The position numbers were made by a program, and so were the translations under genes. The notes under the pieces were generated by a model, which saw nothing but the letters and a program-made list of their open reading frames with translations, did no database searches and had not been told where the DNA came from. Shown here one piece after another: positions 46,374-54,893 of a stretch of DNA of 64,000 nucleotides (within the stretch, counting starts at the first letter, position 1; each line of letters begins with the position of its first letter). This stretch comes from Neobacillus sp. SuZ13 (GTDB lineage: Bacteria; Bacillota; Bacilli; Bacillales; Cytobacillaceae). The stretch is taken from the NCBI RefSeq assembly GCF_030123365.1, contig NZ_CP126107.1, positions 1,411,501 to 1,475,500 on the forward strand. The letters are read 5' to 3'.

Positions 46374-46388
46374 TTATAATTATTATTG
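46374..46388 (+). promoter_or_regulatory. PerR-like box upstream of spx
   Basis: TTATAATTATTATTG matches 13 of 15 positions of the PerR consensus TTATAATNATTATAA. PerR controls a spx promoter in B. subtilis. AT-rich context makes chance matches possible. Confidence 0.5.
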
Positions 46389-46480
46389 AAATTGGTACTA
46401 CCTGATTATAACCAAATTGCTTGATTCAATATAACGGATTTTAAATAACAGTCTCAAATAAAAGAGGAGTGTGAAGATCG

Positions 46481-46876
46481 ATGGTAACACTATACACTTC
46501 ACCAAGTTGTACATCATGCAGAAAAGCAAAATCATGGTTAGAAGAACATGAAATCCCATACACAGAGAGAAATATTTTTTCAGAACCATTAACCATGGAA
46601 GAGATTAAAGAGATTCTTCGAATGACCGAGGATGGTACAGATGAAATTATTTCTACAAGATCAAAGACATTTCAAAAATTAGACGTTAACCTAGATGCAA
46701 TGCCGTTACAAGATCTATTTGGTTTAATCAAAGAAAATCCAGGGCTATTACGGCGCCCGATTATCATTGATGAAAAACGATTACAGGTTGGGTATAACGA
46801 GGATGAAATCAGACGATTCCTTCCAAGAAGAGTTAGAACGTTCCAGCTCCGCGAAGCACAGCGAATGGTTAATTAA
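46481..46876 (+). CDS. spx: Redox-sensing transcriptional regulator Spx
   Basis: 131 residues, the same as B. subtilis. ArsC-like fold with the redox switch CTSC at Cys10/Cys13. Under disulfide stress it binds the RNA polymerase alpha C-terminal domain and redirects transcription to thiol homeostasis. Its degradation by ClpXP needs YjbH, encoded 7 kb downstream. Near-identical to B. subtilis Spx, including [17 protein letters not shown]. Ribosome site AGAGGAGTG. Confidence 0.97.
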   Translation: MVTLYTSPSCTSCRKAKSWLEEHEIPYTERNIFSEPLTMEEIKEILRMTEDGTDEIISTRSKTFQKLDVNLDAMPLQDLFGLIKENPGLLRRPIIIDEKRLQVGYNEDEIRRFLPRRVRTFQLREAQRMVN

Positions 46877-47182
46877 ATAAATAGGCCTTCATATAGGAGG
46901 TCTTTTTTTGTATATAAAAAATTATTTGATTTCATTTGTAGTTTCGCTGTCACTTTGCTACAATAAAATGAATATCGTACCGCTAATCTTTAGGCATTAT
47001 AACGGTTTTTAGATTTTAGCCTTTTTTATTTCCCTTATTAGTACTTTTATCATAAAATAAAGTACACGAGTATTTACTTTTTGCCCTATGAGAATTCTTT
47101 TGGATTTAAGTAAATGCTAAGGCAGTATCTGCTTGGGGGTATTTTGTCCCTTCAATCTGGAAAACGGAAGGGAGAGGTTTAG
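46877..47182. other. Region between spx and mecA: terminator and mecA promoter
   Basis: An imperfect hairpin AGGCCTTCATATAGGAGGTC followed by seven T (46884-46910) should end spx. The remaining 270 bases contain no ORF or recognised operator. Confidence 0.55.
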
Positions 47183-47854
47183 ATGGAGATTGAACGCATT
47201 AATGAAAATACAGTAAAATTTTACATTTCATATGGTGATATAGAAGAACGAGGCTTTGACCGTGAAGAAATCTGGTACAATCGGGAACGAAGTGAAGAAC
47301 TCTTTTGGGAAATGATGGATGAAGTTCATGATGAAGAGGAGTTTGTAATTGAGGGTCCTCTTTGGATTCAAGTTCAAGCACTTGATAAAGGTTTAGAAAT
47401 CCTTGTTACTAAAGCACAACTATCAAAGGATGGTCAAAAGTTTGAATTACCCATTCCAAATGACAAACTAAAAGATCTTCCAGTTGATGAGCAAATTGAT
47501 GAGATTCTGGACCATCATTTCAATCCTAATCATACAGATGAGGAAGATATATTGCTTGAGGAAGAAACATTAGAATTCCTCATTGGTTTTAAAGATTTTG
47601 AGGATGTCATTAGTTTATCCAATCGAGCAGGTTTAGATGATTTAGTGACAAAGCTATATCATTTTGAGGGGAAATATTTTCTATTTACAGAATTTCCTGA
47701 AGACTTGTTTGAAGAAGATGAAATTGATGATATATTAAGTATTTTACTTGAATACGGTTTCGAGACACAACTTACGATACATCGAATTCAAGAATACGGA
47801 AAAGAGATAATTTCTGATAATGTTTTTGCTGAATTGCGCAAACATTTTCGCTAA
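47183..47854 (+). CDS. mecA: ClpC adaptor protein MecA
   Basis: 223 residues (B. subtilis 218). N-terminal substrate-binding domain (MEIERINENTVKFYISYGDI), an acidic linker (about residues 110-125, NPNHTDEEDILLEEE), and a C-terminal ClpC-binding domain. It assembles ClpC hexamers and targets ComK and ComS for degradation. Ribosome site GGGAGAGG. A hairpin terminator follows. Confidence 0.95.
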   Translation: MEIERINENTVKFYISYGDIEERGFDREEIWYNRERSEELFWEMMDEVHDEEEFVIEGPLWIQVQALDKGLEILVTKAQLSKDGQKFELPIPNDKLKDLPVDEQIDEILDHHFNPNHTDEEDILLEEETLEFLIGFKDFEDVISLSNRAGLDDLVTKLYHFEGKYFLFTEFPEDLFEEDEIDDILSILLEYGFETQLTIHRIQEYGKEIISDNVFAELRKHFR

Positions 47855-47860
47855 CTAATG

Positions 47861-47893
47861 TACCGATTTCGATATTGAAATCGGTATTTTTAG
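47861..47893 (+). terminator. mecA terminator
   Basis: TACCGATTTC pairs with GAAATCGGTA around GATATT, then TTTTT. Confidence 0.88.
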
Positions 47894-47924
47894 CATTAAT
47901 TATTTTGGAAATAAATTCTGGCAG

Positions 47925-49445
47925 GTGAGGACACTGAAAAACACAGTAAGGGTTATTCTATATTTGCTGCTATTATCCGTACTATGGTTTTTCTTTAAGG
48001 ATCGTTTAGCTAGTGGAATATTCGGTATCCTAAGTGTACTTGTTACACTGTCGGTCATATTCATATCCATTGTAATTTTCCTTGAAAACCGTCATCCAAC
48101 GCAAACGATCACATGGTTAGTGGTCTTAGGCAGTTTCCCGTTAGTTGGTTTTATTTTTTACCTCCTGTTTGGAAGGAATTATCGTAAGGAAAAGATGTTT
48201 AGAAAAAAATACTTCTTAGATAAACAAGCTTTTTTGACCGTTGAAGGGGAAGAAGATCCAAGAAATGATGAAAAACTTAGTTTAATGGGTGAGCATCAAG
48301 GGAAATTATTTAACTTGGCTCAAAAGCTAGGGAATAGTCCTATCTCCTTTGACACAGCTACAAAAATATTAACAAACGGTGACGAAACCTTTCAGCATAT
48401 TATTGAGCAAATAAAAAAGGCTAGACATCACATCCATCTGGAATATTATATTGTTCGTCACGATCATATTGGGCAGGAAATAAAAAATCTATTAATTGAG
48501 AAAGCCCATCAGGGTGTTAAGGTACGTTTTTTATATGACGCTGTAGGTTCTTGGCAACTTTCAAAATCTTATATTAATGAACTTAAAAATGAAGGGATTG
48601 AAATGGTCACTTTTGGACCTGTAAAACTCCCATTTTTAAATAATAAATTTAATTTCCGTAATCACCGTAAAATGATCATCATTGATGGAAATATCGGCTT
48701 TGTTGGCGGGTTGAATATTGGGGATGAATATCTGGGTAGAAATAAACAGATAGGGTTTTGGCGTGATACGCATTTAATGCTTCGAGGAGAAGCCGTAAGA
48801 ACGTTGCAGTTAATATTTTTACAAGACTGGTATTATATGACCAGTCACAGTTTCTTAACTGCTGAGTACCTATCACCTCAGATTGATGACGAAAGTCACG
48901 GTGGGGTGCAGCTCATTGCTGGAGGACCGGATAATGAGTGGAGTGTGATTAAAAATATTTTTTTCTCCATGATTGCAAGTGCAGAGAAATCAGTTTGGAT
49001 TGCATCCCCTTATTTTATTCCTGATGAAGATATTTTTTCAGCCATAAAAGTAGCTGCACTTAGTGGCATTGATGTAAGACTTCTTGTACCTAATAAACCA
49101 GATAAACGGATTGTCTTTCACGCTTCCCGTTCATACTTTCCGGAACTTTTGGAGGCAGGGGTAAAGGTCTATGAATATGAGCGGGGGTTTATGCACAGTA
49201 AGATTGTCATTGTTGATAATGAACTAGCCTCGATCGGGACATCAAATATGGATATGAGAAGTTTTCATTTGAATTTCGAAGTAAATGCTTTTTTATTCCG
49301 TACCAATAGTACACAAAAGCTTGTTGAGGAATATTTAAATGACCTTGAATATACCAAACAGTTGGATAAAGCAACCTTTGATGACAGACATCTTGGTTTT
49401 AAGGTTCTTGAATCGACAGCAAGACTTCTCTCGCCATTACTCTAA
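47925..49445 (+). CDS. cls: Cardiolipin synthase
   Basis: About 506 residues. Two N-terminal membrane helices (about 7-25 and 33-55), then two phospholipase D domains with HxKxxxxD motifs HRKMIIID near residue 246 and HSKIVIVD near 424. It condenses two phosphatidylglycerols to cardiolipin. The start is uncertain: the GTG at 47925 has no good ribosome site upstream, while AGGTGAGG overlaps it and fits a CTG at 47934 that would give the N-terminus (M)KNTVRV seen in relatives. Not part of the B. subtilis order between mecA and coiA. Confidence 0.92.
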   Translation: MRTLKNTVRVILYLLLLSVLWFFFKDRLASGIFGILSVLVTLSVIFISIVIFLENRHPTQTITWLVVLGSFPLVGFIFYLLFGRNYRKEKMFRKKYFLDKQAFLTVEGEEDPRNDEKLSLMGEHQGKLFNLAQKLGNSPISFDTATKILTNGDETFQHIIEQIKKARHHIHLEYYIVRHDHIGQEIKNLLIEKAHQGVKVRFLYDAVGSWQLSKSYINELKNEGIEMVTFGPVKLPFLNNKFNFRNHRKMIIIDGNIGFVGGLNIGDEYLGRNKQIGFWRDTHLMLRGEAVRTLQLIFLQDWYYMTSHSFLTAEYLSPQIDDESHGGVQLIAGGPDNEWSVIKNIFFSMIASAEKSVWIASPYFIPDEDIFSAIKVAALSGIDVRLLVPNKPDKRIVFHASRSYFPELLEAGVKVYEYERGFMHSKIVIVDNELASIGTSNMDMRSFHLNFEVNAFLFRTNSTQKLVEEYLNDLEYTKQLDKATFDDRHLGFKVLESTARLLSPLL

Positions 49446-49453
49446 ACTTATAA

Positions 49454-49482
49454 TAAACTCGTCAATGGCGAGTTTTTTTATC
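49454..49482 (+). terminator. cls terminator
   Basis: AAACTCG pairs with CGAGTTT around TCAATGG, followed by a T run. Confidence 0.85.
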
Positions 49483-49543
49483 TTTTTTAAAGGTATTTAT
49501 CGAATTTTGACGAATTAACATTATGAAAGGAGGTGTGAATTTA

Positions 49544-50740
49544 TTGCTAACTGCTCAAACAAAAATGGGTGTATCTATCTGTCTCGGCCTTGATTACAAA
49601 AAAGATACTCTTTTAGAACTTCGCAGTAAAGAAGAATTTTTTTGCCCTATTTGCGGGGAAAGCGTTTTACTCAAATTAGGGAATCAGCGTATTTTTCATT
49701 TTGCCCATAAGCAAGGTGGAGTTTGTCATGATTTTTATGAAAATGAATCCATATATCACATGGAGGGCAAACGTCAACTCTATCAGTGGCTCGTGAAACA
49801 AAAGATCCCTTCCATATTAGAGTACTACGATAAGGAGATTCAGCAGAGACCTGACATAATGTTCAAGTTTAATGGAGAGAAATTTGCATTAGAGTATCAA
49901 TGCTCAACGATTCCAGAAAGTATACTTATCAAAAGGACCAATTCATATCTTCAGAACGGTTATCATCCCATATGGATTATATCTAGCAACCAAATCCGTA
50001 CGAAAAGAAATAATATGGTTGTTTTATCCAACTTTCAATACCTATTTTTACGTACCACTGCCGCAGGAAAGTTTTATATACCATCATATTGCCCCGATAA
50101 ACAGCAATTTCATTTTGTTGGATCCATTACCCCTTACTCAATAAAAAATGCCTTCGCACATCATTCTTTTTACCCAATAAGGAAAATGGATATAAAAGAT
50201 CTATTAGAACCAAAGATCAACAATCAAATAGATTTTTCTAGTTGGAACAAGCAAATTGAAAAATTTCTTCTTAATTGGACCCTCCATCCTAGTAAACAGC
50301 ATCATTCATTTCTTCATGAAATCTATAACAGAAACCTTAATCTTTTCCTACTACCGACAGAAATAGGCCTTCCAATCCCTCATTCACTAGTCATTCAAAC
50401 TTCGCCGATTATTTGGCAAACCTATTTATTTATTGATTGTATTGACAACAAGAATATTGGTGATTTAATAACCCTACAGGAATTATCCTTCCATTTCAAT
50501 AAAAGGATTCACAGAAATGAAATAGTCTTAAGAAATTTACCACAAGCTAAAACAGGGACATCGTTATCTGCCATACTTGACTATCTTTTATTGTTAGAGC
50601 AAATGGGTATCTTTACGAAAATGGGAGAAACCACATTCAAATTGAAACGAAAAATATTTATTCCTAGGACAAATCGAGAAAAGGAAGAATCAAAGGTTTT
50701 ATTTTCTCAAAAATATCAGCGTTTCCTATCGAATAGATAA
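49544..50740 (+). CDS. coiA: Competence protein CoiA
   Basis: 398 residues. N-terminal zinc-finger-like FFCPICGESVLLK near residue 31 and HFAHKQGG near 54, then a restriction-endonuclease-like core with RPDIMFKF and FALEYQCS (acidic and Glu-x-Gln residues) near 107-126. Known to promote recombination of incoming DNA in transformation. TTG start at 49544 gives the usual (M)LTA beginning and sits 10 bases after AAAGGAGG; the ATG at 49523 precedes that ribosome site. Confidence 0.9.
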   Translation: MLTAQTKMGVSICLGLDYKKDTLLELRSKEEFFCPICGESVLLKLGNQRIFHFAHKQGGVCHDFYENESIYHMEGKRQLYQWLVKQKIPSILEYYDKEIQQRPDIMFKFNGEKFALEYQCSTIPESILIKRTNSYLQNGYHPIWIISSNQIRTKRNNMVVLSNFQYLFLRTTAAGKFYIPSYCPDKQQFHFVGSITPYSIKNAFAHHSFYPIRKMDIKDLLEPKINNQIDFSSWNKQIEKFLLNWTLHPSKQHHSFLHEIYNRNLNLFLLPTEIGLPIPHSLVIQTSPIIWQTYLFIDCIDNKNIGDLITLQELSFHFNKRIHRNEIVLRNLPQAKTGTSLSAILDYLLLLEQMGIFTKMGETTFKLKRKIFIPRTNREKEESKVLFSQKYQRFLSNR

Positions 50741-50834
50741 ATGAAAACAAACAGAAGGGCATACTATATAGAGGTGTAAAGAGTTTCCTTTCTGTCAATT
50801 GCTAAAAGGAAATTGGAAAGGTAAGGAGAATACT

Positions 50835-50956
50835 ATGTAATGATGCTTTCTATCACAGGTAAGAATAGAATGGAGGATGAAGGATGGCAAATGAAACAGC
50901 AACAAAATCACTACCAGCAAGAAATGAGATCCCTGAACAAGACACATGGAAATTAG
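50835..50956 (+). other. Start-stop codon pair and overlapping short upstream ORF before pepF
   Basis: AAGGAG (50824-50829) is followed by ATG-TAA (50835-50840). The TAA overlaps ATGATG, which opens a 38-codon ORF (50840-50956) in another frame that runs past the pepF start codon. It may tune pepF translation. Confidence 0.4.
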
Positions 50957-52707
50957 AAGATATTTTTGCAGATGACAAGGAATGGGAGAAGGAATTTCAA
51001 GAAGTAAAAAGCCAAATCCCAGGAATTAAAGAATTTGAAGGGAAATTAGGTGAAAGTGCAGAGACACTTTATAAAGCGCTTCAATTCCAAGATAAACTGT
51101 TAGAACGAATTGGAAAGCTTTATACATATTCACATATGCGTTATGACCAAGATACAACAAACTCTTTTTATCAAGGCCTGGATGACAGAATGAAAAATAT
51201 GTATTCACAAGCAGCGAGCCAATTAGCTTTTATTGTCCCTGAAATTCTTTCATTGGATGAGAGCCAAGTAACCAGTTTCTTAAGTGAAAAAACAGAATTA
51301 AAACTCTATGAGCATGCACTAGCCGAAATTAACCTGCAAAGACCACATGTCCTCACTGCAGAACAGGAAGCGTTGCTTGCAGAAGCCAGCGAGGTGATGG
51401 ATGCTTCTAGTAATACGTTTGGGATGTTGAATAATGCAGACCTTGAATTTCCATCTATTAAAGATGAAAATGGTGTTGAGGTCGAAATTACCCATGGCCG
51501 CTATATTCGCTTTTTGGAAAGTGAAGACCCGCGGGTAAGACATGATGCATTCAAAGCTGTATACAAGACATATGGTGATTTTAAAAATACCTTTTCAAGT
51601 ACATTAAGTGGTAATGTGAAAAAGGATAATTTTAATGCAAGAGTAAGAAAGTATGATTCAGCGAGACATGCTGCACTTTCTGCGAACAATATCCCAGAAA
51701 GTGTGTACGATAACCTAGTAAACACGGTTACTGATCATCTTCATTTATTACATCGATATATAAAGCTTCGTAAAAAAGTCCTGGGTCTTGATGAACTTCA
51801 TATGTATGATTTATTTACACCTCTTGTCAAAGATGTAAAAATGGAAATCAAATACGAAGAAGCGAAGGACTTAGTGATTAAAGGGTTAGCTCCATTAGGC
51901 GAGGAATATGCGAAAATACTTACTGAAGGATTTGAAAATCGCTGGGTCGATGTGCATGAAAATAAAGGCAAGCGGAGTGGTGCGTATTCATCAGGTGCAT
52001 ATGGGACACATCCATACATTTTAATGAACTGGCAGGATAATGTAAATAATTTATTCACACTTGCCCATGAATTTGGCCATTCCGTACACAGTTTCTATAC
52101 TCGAAAATCACAGCCGTATCCTTACGGCAATTATTCAATTTTCGTTGCAGAGGTGGCTTCGACCTGTAATGAAGCACTTTTAAACGACTATTTATTAAAA
52201 ACAATTGATGATGAGCAAAAACGTATATACTTACTCAACCATTATCTGGAAGGCTTTAGAGGGACAGTGTTCCGTCAAACTATGTTTGCTGAGTTTGAAC
52301 ATATGATCCATCAAAAAGCACAAAATAACGAAGCTTTAACGGCTGATGCGTTAACAGAAAGTTATTATGCATTAAATAAAAAATATTTTGGCGAAGAAGA
52401 TATTGTAATAGATGAGGAAATCGGATTGGAATGGGCGAGAATTCCTCATTTTTATTACAATTACTATGTTTATCAGTATGCAACTGGTTTTAGTGCGGCT
52501 ACAGCGCTAAGCAAGCAAATTTTAGAAGAGGGCGAACCAGCGGTAAAAAGGTATATTGACTTCCTAAGTGCAGGAAGCTCAGATTATCCGATTGAGGTAT
52601 TGAAAAGAGCTGGCGTCGATATGACTAGTGCAGATCCAATAAAAAATGCTTGTAAGGTTTTTGAAGAAAAACTGAATGAATTAGAGCAATTATTAACACA
52701 AGCATAA
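50884..52707 (+). CDS. pepF: Oligoendopeptidase F
   Basis: 607 residues, M3 family zinc metallopeptidase; B. subtilis YjbG is 609. The zinc site HEFGHSVHSF lies near residue 394 and the third ligand Glu in AEVASTCNEAL near 421. It degrades cytoplasmic oligopeptides. ATG 7 bases after GGAGG. It follows coiA in the B. subtilis order. Confidence 0.95.
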   Translation: MANETATKSLPARNEIPEQDTWKLEDIFADDKEWEKEFQEVKSQIPGIKEFEGKLGESAETLYKALQFQDKLLERIGKLYTYSHMRYDQDTTNSFYQGLDDRMKNMYSQAASQLAFIVPEILSLDESQVTSFLSEKTELKLYEHALAEINLQRPHVLTAEQEALLAEASEVMDASSNTFGMLNNADLEFPSIKDENGVEVEITHGRYIRFLESEDPRVRHDAFKAVYKTYGDFKNTFSSTLSGNVKKDNFNARVRKYDSARHAALSANNIPESVYDNLVNTVTDHLHLLHRYIKLRKKVLGLDELHMYDLFTPLVKDVKMEIKYEEAKDLVIKGLAPLGEEYAKILTEGFENRWVDVHENKGKRSGAYSSGAYGTHPYILMNWQDNVNNLFTLAHEFGHSVHSFYTRKSQPYPYGNYSIFVAEVASTCNEALLNDYLLKTIDDEQKRIYLLNHYLEGFRGTVFRQTMFAEFEHMIHQKAQNNEALTADALTESYYALNKKYFGEEDIVIDEEIGLEWARIPHFYYNYYVYQYATGFSAATALSKQILEEGEPAVKRYIDFLSAGSSDYPIEVLKRAGVDMTSADPIKNACKVFEEKLNELEQLLTQA

Positions 52708-52746
52708 TGAAAGGGATGGTGCCAAACTGGCTCCATCCCTTTCTAA
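52708..52746. terminator. pepF / yizD convergent terminator
   Basis: AAAGGGATGG pairs with CCATCCCTTT; the yizD stop codon is next to it. Confidence 0.85.
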
Positions 52747-52916
52747 AATCCTCTAAATTTTTTCCGGTCATTAATGTAATTAATGAAGATAAATATTGAT
52801 ACAAATAATATAGGGGTACTGAATAATAAAGGGAAAATCTTTAACAGTGCAAGAATTTGAAGAAAAAAAGCAATAAAAATAAAAACAATCATAAGCGTTA
52901 AAGGGAATTTTCTCAT
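52743..52916 (-). CDS. yizD: YizD-like small membrane protein
   Basis: 57 residues, starting MRKFPLTLMIVFIFIAFF and ending NYINDRKKFRGF; two membrane helices with a basic tail. Ribosome site GGGTGG nine bases before the ATG. It sits between pepF and the roxS-yjbH region, where B. subtilis has yizD. Function unknown. Confidence 0.72.
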   Translation of the reverse strand: MRKFPLTLMIVFIFIAFFLQILALLKIFPLLFSTPILFVSIFIFINYINDRKKFRGF

Positions 52917-53007
52917 ATAAAAAGGCCACCCTCATAAAAGTGAGTTTCATTTCTTTTACTACTATGTCTATTGTCCATTCAGTGAATTTATGATAATTTG
53001 ACAATTA

Positions 53008-53023
53008 TGTGAAACAAAGCACA
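53008..53023 (+). promoter_or_regulatory. Redox-regulator palindrome upstream of roxS (Rex- or Fnr-like)
   Basis: TGTGA-aacaaa-GCACA is one mismatch from an Fnr box and also resembles the Rex operator (TGTGAA...CACA). It is centred about 50 bases before the predicted sRNA start. In B. subtilis roxS is controlled by ResD and Rex. Confidence 0.5.
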
Positions 53024-53065
53024 TACTTATTGCCGCACCTGGAAATAGCGTGTTATATTATACAC

Positions 53066-53180
53066 ATGAAGTTGATCACAACAAACACAAACCCCTTTGT
53101 TTGACCGTGAAAAATTTCTCCCATCCCCTTTGTTCGTATAATAGAAAAATGCCTTGCAGTAGAATCTGCAAGGCATTTTT
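53066..53180 (+). ncRNA. roxS: Redox-responsive small RNA RoxS/RsaE
   Basis: About 115 nt from GAAGTTGATCACAACAAAC to a terminator hairpin ATGCCTTGCAG/CTGCAAGGCAT followed by five T. It holds the two C-rich seed motifs of the family, ACCCCTTTGTTTG (53090-53102) and ATCCCCTTTGTT (53120-53131), as well as the conserved GTGAAAAATTTCTCCC between them. These seeds pair with Shine-Dalgarno regions of central metabolism mRNAs. Position between yizD and yjbH is that of B. subtilis roxS. Promoter: TTGCCG (53030) and TATATT (53054). Confidence 0.9.
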
Positions 53181-53224
53181 GTTTATGAAAAGGATAGTTA
53201 AAGTTTATTGCTTATTTGGGCACC

Positions 53225-53355
53225 CTGTTGATTGGAGCAGAAGGCACGAAGACTCCTGCGGGAGGACGGGGCAGGGGAGACCCCGCAGGAGCGCAGCGAC
53301 GAGGAGGCTCCCGGACCGCCCGCGAACCGCTCGTGCCTGGAGCGGAAATCAACAG
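53225..53355 (+). repeat. Extragenic repeat family B, copy 3
   Basis: 131 bp from CTGTTGATTGGAGCAG to GGAGCGGAAATCAACAG, in the same orientation as copy 2, with GACTCCTGCGGGAGGACGGG, GACCCCGCAGGAGCGCAGCG and GAGGAGGCTCCCGG. ORFs crossing it are artefacts of its high GC. Confidence 0.9.
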
Positions 53356-53375
53356 GCAGTGTAACAGAGCTATAA

Positions 53376-53407
53376 AAAAATAAAGCATACCGTTGAACGG
53401 CATGCTT
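53376..53407 (-). terminator. yjbH terminator
   Basis: On the minus strand AAGCATGCCGTT pairs with AACGGTATGCTT (one mismatch) and is followed by TATTTTTTT. Confidence 0.82.
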
Positions 53408-54271
53408 CTATTGTTCGATATATCTCCAAAACGTACCATACTTTGCTGGAATTTGTTCCACCACTTGCTTTAAAAGAAGCTTTTTCATTTCCTTTTCAAT
53501 TTGAGAAATCGACATATTATAAACAACAGCAATTTCTTTTGATGCTACAAATTTAAAAAATTTCAAAAACGTTTCTAATGGCGGTGGAGGAGATTGGATT
53601 GGTTTTTCAGAAAGCATTTCCTCTAATATTTGAACATACACCTCATAGGGGTAGGATCCGGTAATCTTAATTCCTTCATCCTCTACATTTTCATTAAAAA
53701 ATACTAAAGTAGGGATTTCTTGTACATCCATTTCAGAGGTGATTTTCAGATCGCATTGGAAAGCTTTTGCTGCACTTTCAGAATGGATATCATACATGAA
53801 TTCCTCCACATCCAAACCTAGGCTCCCAGCGCAATCTTTTAACACCTCAAGATTAGAAACATTTAGTTTCTCTAAAAATAATCCCTCTTGGATTCTCCGC
53901 AAAAAACGGAGTCCAGCACGTCGCCCTTGTAATTCTGCTGCTTTTAGAGCGATGGAAACAGTATAAGGAGAATCGACAGGATTCTCTAACCATAGGCTTC
54001 CATCACATGACATTCCTGACCTGCTAGCAGTCTTCTCCCATACCTGAGCGATATTCTCAAAATTCTTTTTCTTGCTTATATTTAAATCGGCTAATCGTCC
54101 ACTTAAAATATGCTTAATTGAAAAATAACGTCCATATTCGATTTGCAACTTCTTTAAAATCGGCTCTAATGCCCAACATTCAGGACATAAAGGATCAATA
54201 AACATGTATATCTCAATCGGCTTTTTATCACTGCATTGCCGCTTTGCACTCGAAGATTTTGAACTATTCAC
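53408..54271 (-). CDS. yjbH: ClpXP adaptor protein YjbH (SpxH)
   Basis: About 287 residues. DsbA/thioredoxin-like fold with CPEC in [15 protein letters not shown] near residue 28, and SRSGMSCDG near 85. It delivers Spx to ClpXP and itself aggregates under stress. The start is uncertain: GTG at 54271 lies six bases after AGGTG, and an ATG at 54295 has no ribosome site. It overlaps yjbI by 8 bases, implying an operon and translational coupling. Confidence 0.92.
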   Translation of the reverse strand: MNSSKSSSAKRQCSDKKPIEIYMFIDPLCPECWALEPILKKLQIEYGRYFSIKHILSGRLADLNISKKKNFENIAQVWEKTASRSGMSCDGSLWLENPVDSPYTVSIALKAAELQGRRAGLRFLRRIQEGLFLEKLNVSNLEVLKDCAGSLGLDVEEFMYDIHSESAAKAFQCDLKITSEMDVQEIPTLVFFNENVEDEGIKITGSYPYEVYVQILEEMLSEKPIQSPPPPLETFLKFFKFVASKEIAVVYNMSISQIEKEMKKLLLKQVVEQIPAKYGTFWRYIEQ

Positions 54272-54674
54272 TTTCTTCACCTGTGGTCTTGCCATCGTTA
54301 GGCGTATTAATCATATGTTGTGCAGTAAGATAAAGCCGTGAATAAAATTCATCTCTTAAAGGACCCTCTAAACCTACTTTGTCCATAGCTTCTGACATGC
54401 ATGCTAGCCAGGCTTTGGCGCGTATAGGGGTAACTGGAAATGGCAAATGACGTGCACGCATCATTGGGTGGCCATGTTCCTCAGTATACAATGCAGGACC
54501 GCCTAAATATTGAGTTAAGAATTGCTTTTGTTTCCGAGCAATTTCTGTAAATTGATTTGGGAAAATTGAAGCAAGGTCAGGATGTTGTGCAACAAGGCCA
54601 TAAAAAGTGTCCACAAGATGGTGTAATGTTTCTTCACCAATGGATTCAAATGGTGAAAGCTTTCTTTCAATCAT
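54264..54674 (-). CDS. yjbI: Truncated haemoglobin (group II, YjbI)
   Basis: 136 residues (B. subtilis 132). [16 protein letters not shown] near residue 17 includes the distal Tyr; the proximal-His segment is [16 protein letters not shown] near 68, and the Trp of [10 protein letters not shown] is conserved for group II. Binds O2 or NO; in other species it protects YjbH/Spx signalling. ATG behind AAGGGAG. Confidence 0.93.
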   Translation of the reverse strand: MIERKLSPFESIGEETLHHLVDTFYGLVAQHPDLASIFPNQFTEIARKQKQFLTQYLGGPALYTEEHGHPMMRARHLPFPVTPIRAKAWLACMSEAMDKVGLEGPLRDEFYSRLYLTAQHMINTPNDGKTTGEESE

Positions 54675-54893
54675 GTTGCCAACTCCCTTAAATGTATTAT
54701 GTAGATTTATTTTATCAATGCAAATTTCATATCTCAAATGAATTGCTTTGAAAATGGAAATTTGTCAATTAAACATATTAATAATGTATGCCAAGTGAGC
54801 ATTTCTTAATAGAAAAAGCAGGAATTTGAAAGTTGAAAATAACTCCAACTAATAAAAATCTACATTTGAATACGTTTAAGATTCATTTCAGTT
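54675..54893. other. Promoter region of yjbI-yjbH; no gene
   Basis: About 220 AT-rich bases between yjbI and the tandem array. No ORF, hairpin or recognised operator seen. Confidence 0.5.

Larger units (their letters stand above)
45910..46480. other. Long regulatory region upstream of spx (no gene)
   Basis: 570 AT-rich bases with no credible ORF. yjbC, which precedes spx in B. subtilis, is absent. The region holds an ECF-type promoter and a PerR-like palindrome, given separately. Confidence 0.7.

Noticed and set aside
53050..53439. ORFs across roxS and repeat B copy 3
   Set aside because: The plus-strand ORF reads through the sRNA and its terminator; the minus-strand ORF is inside the repeat. 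Neither has a ribosome site.
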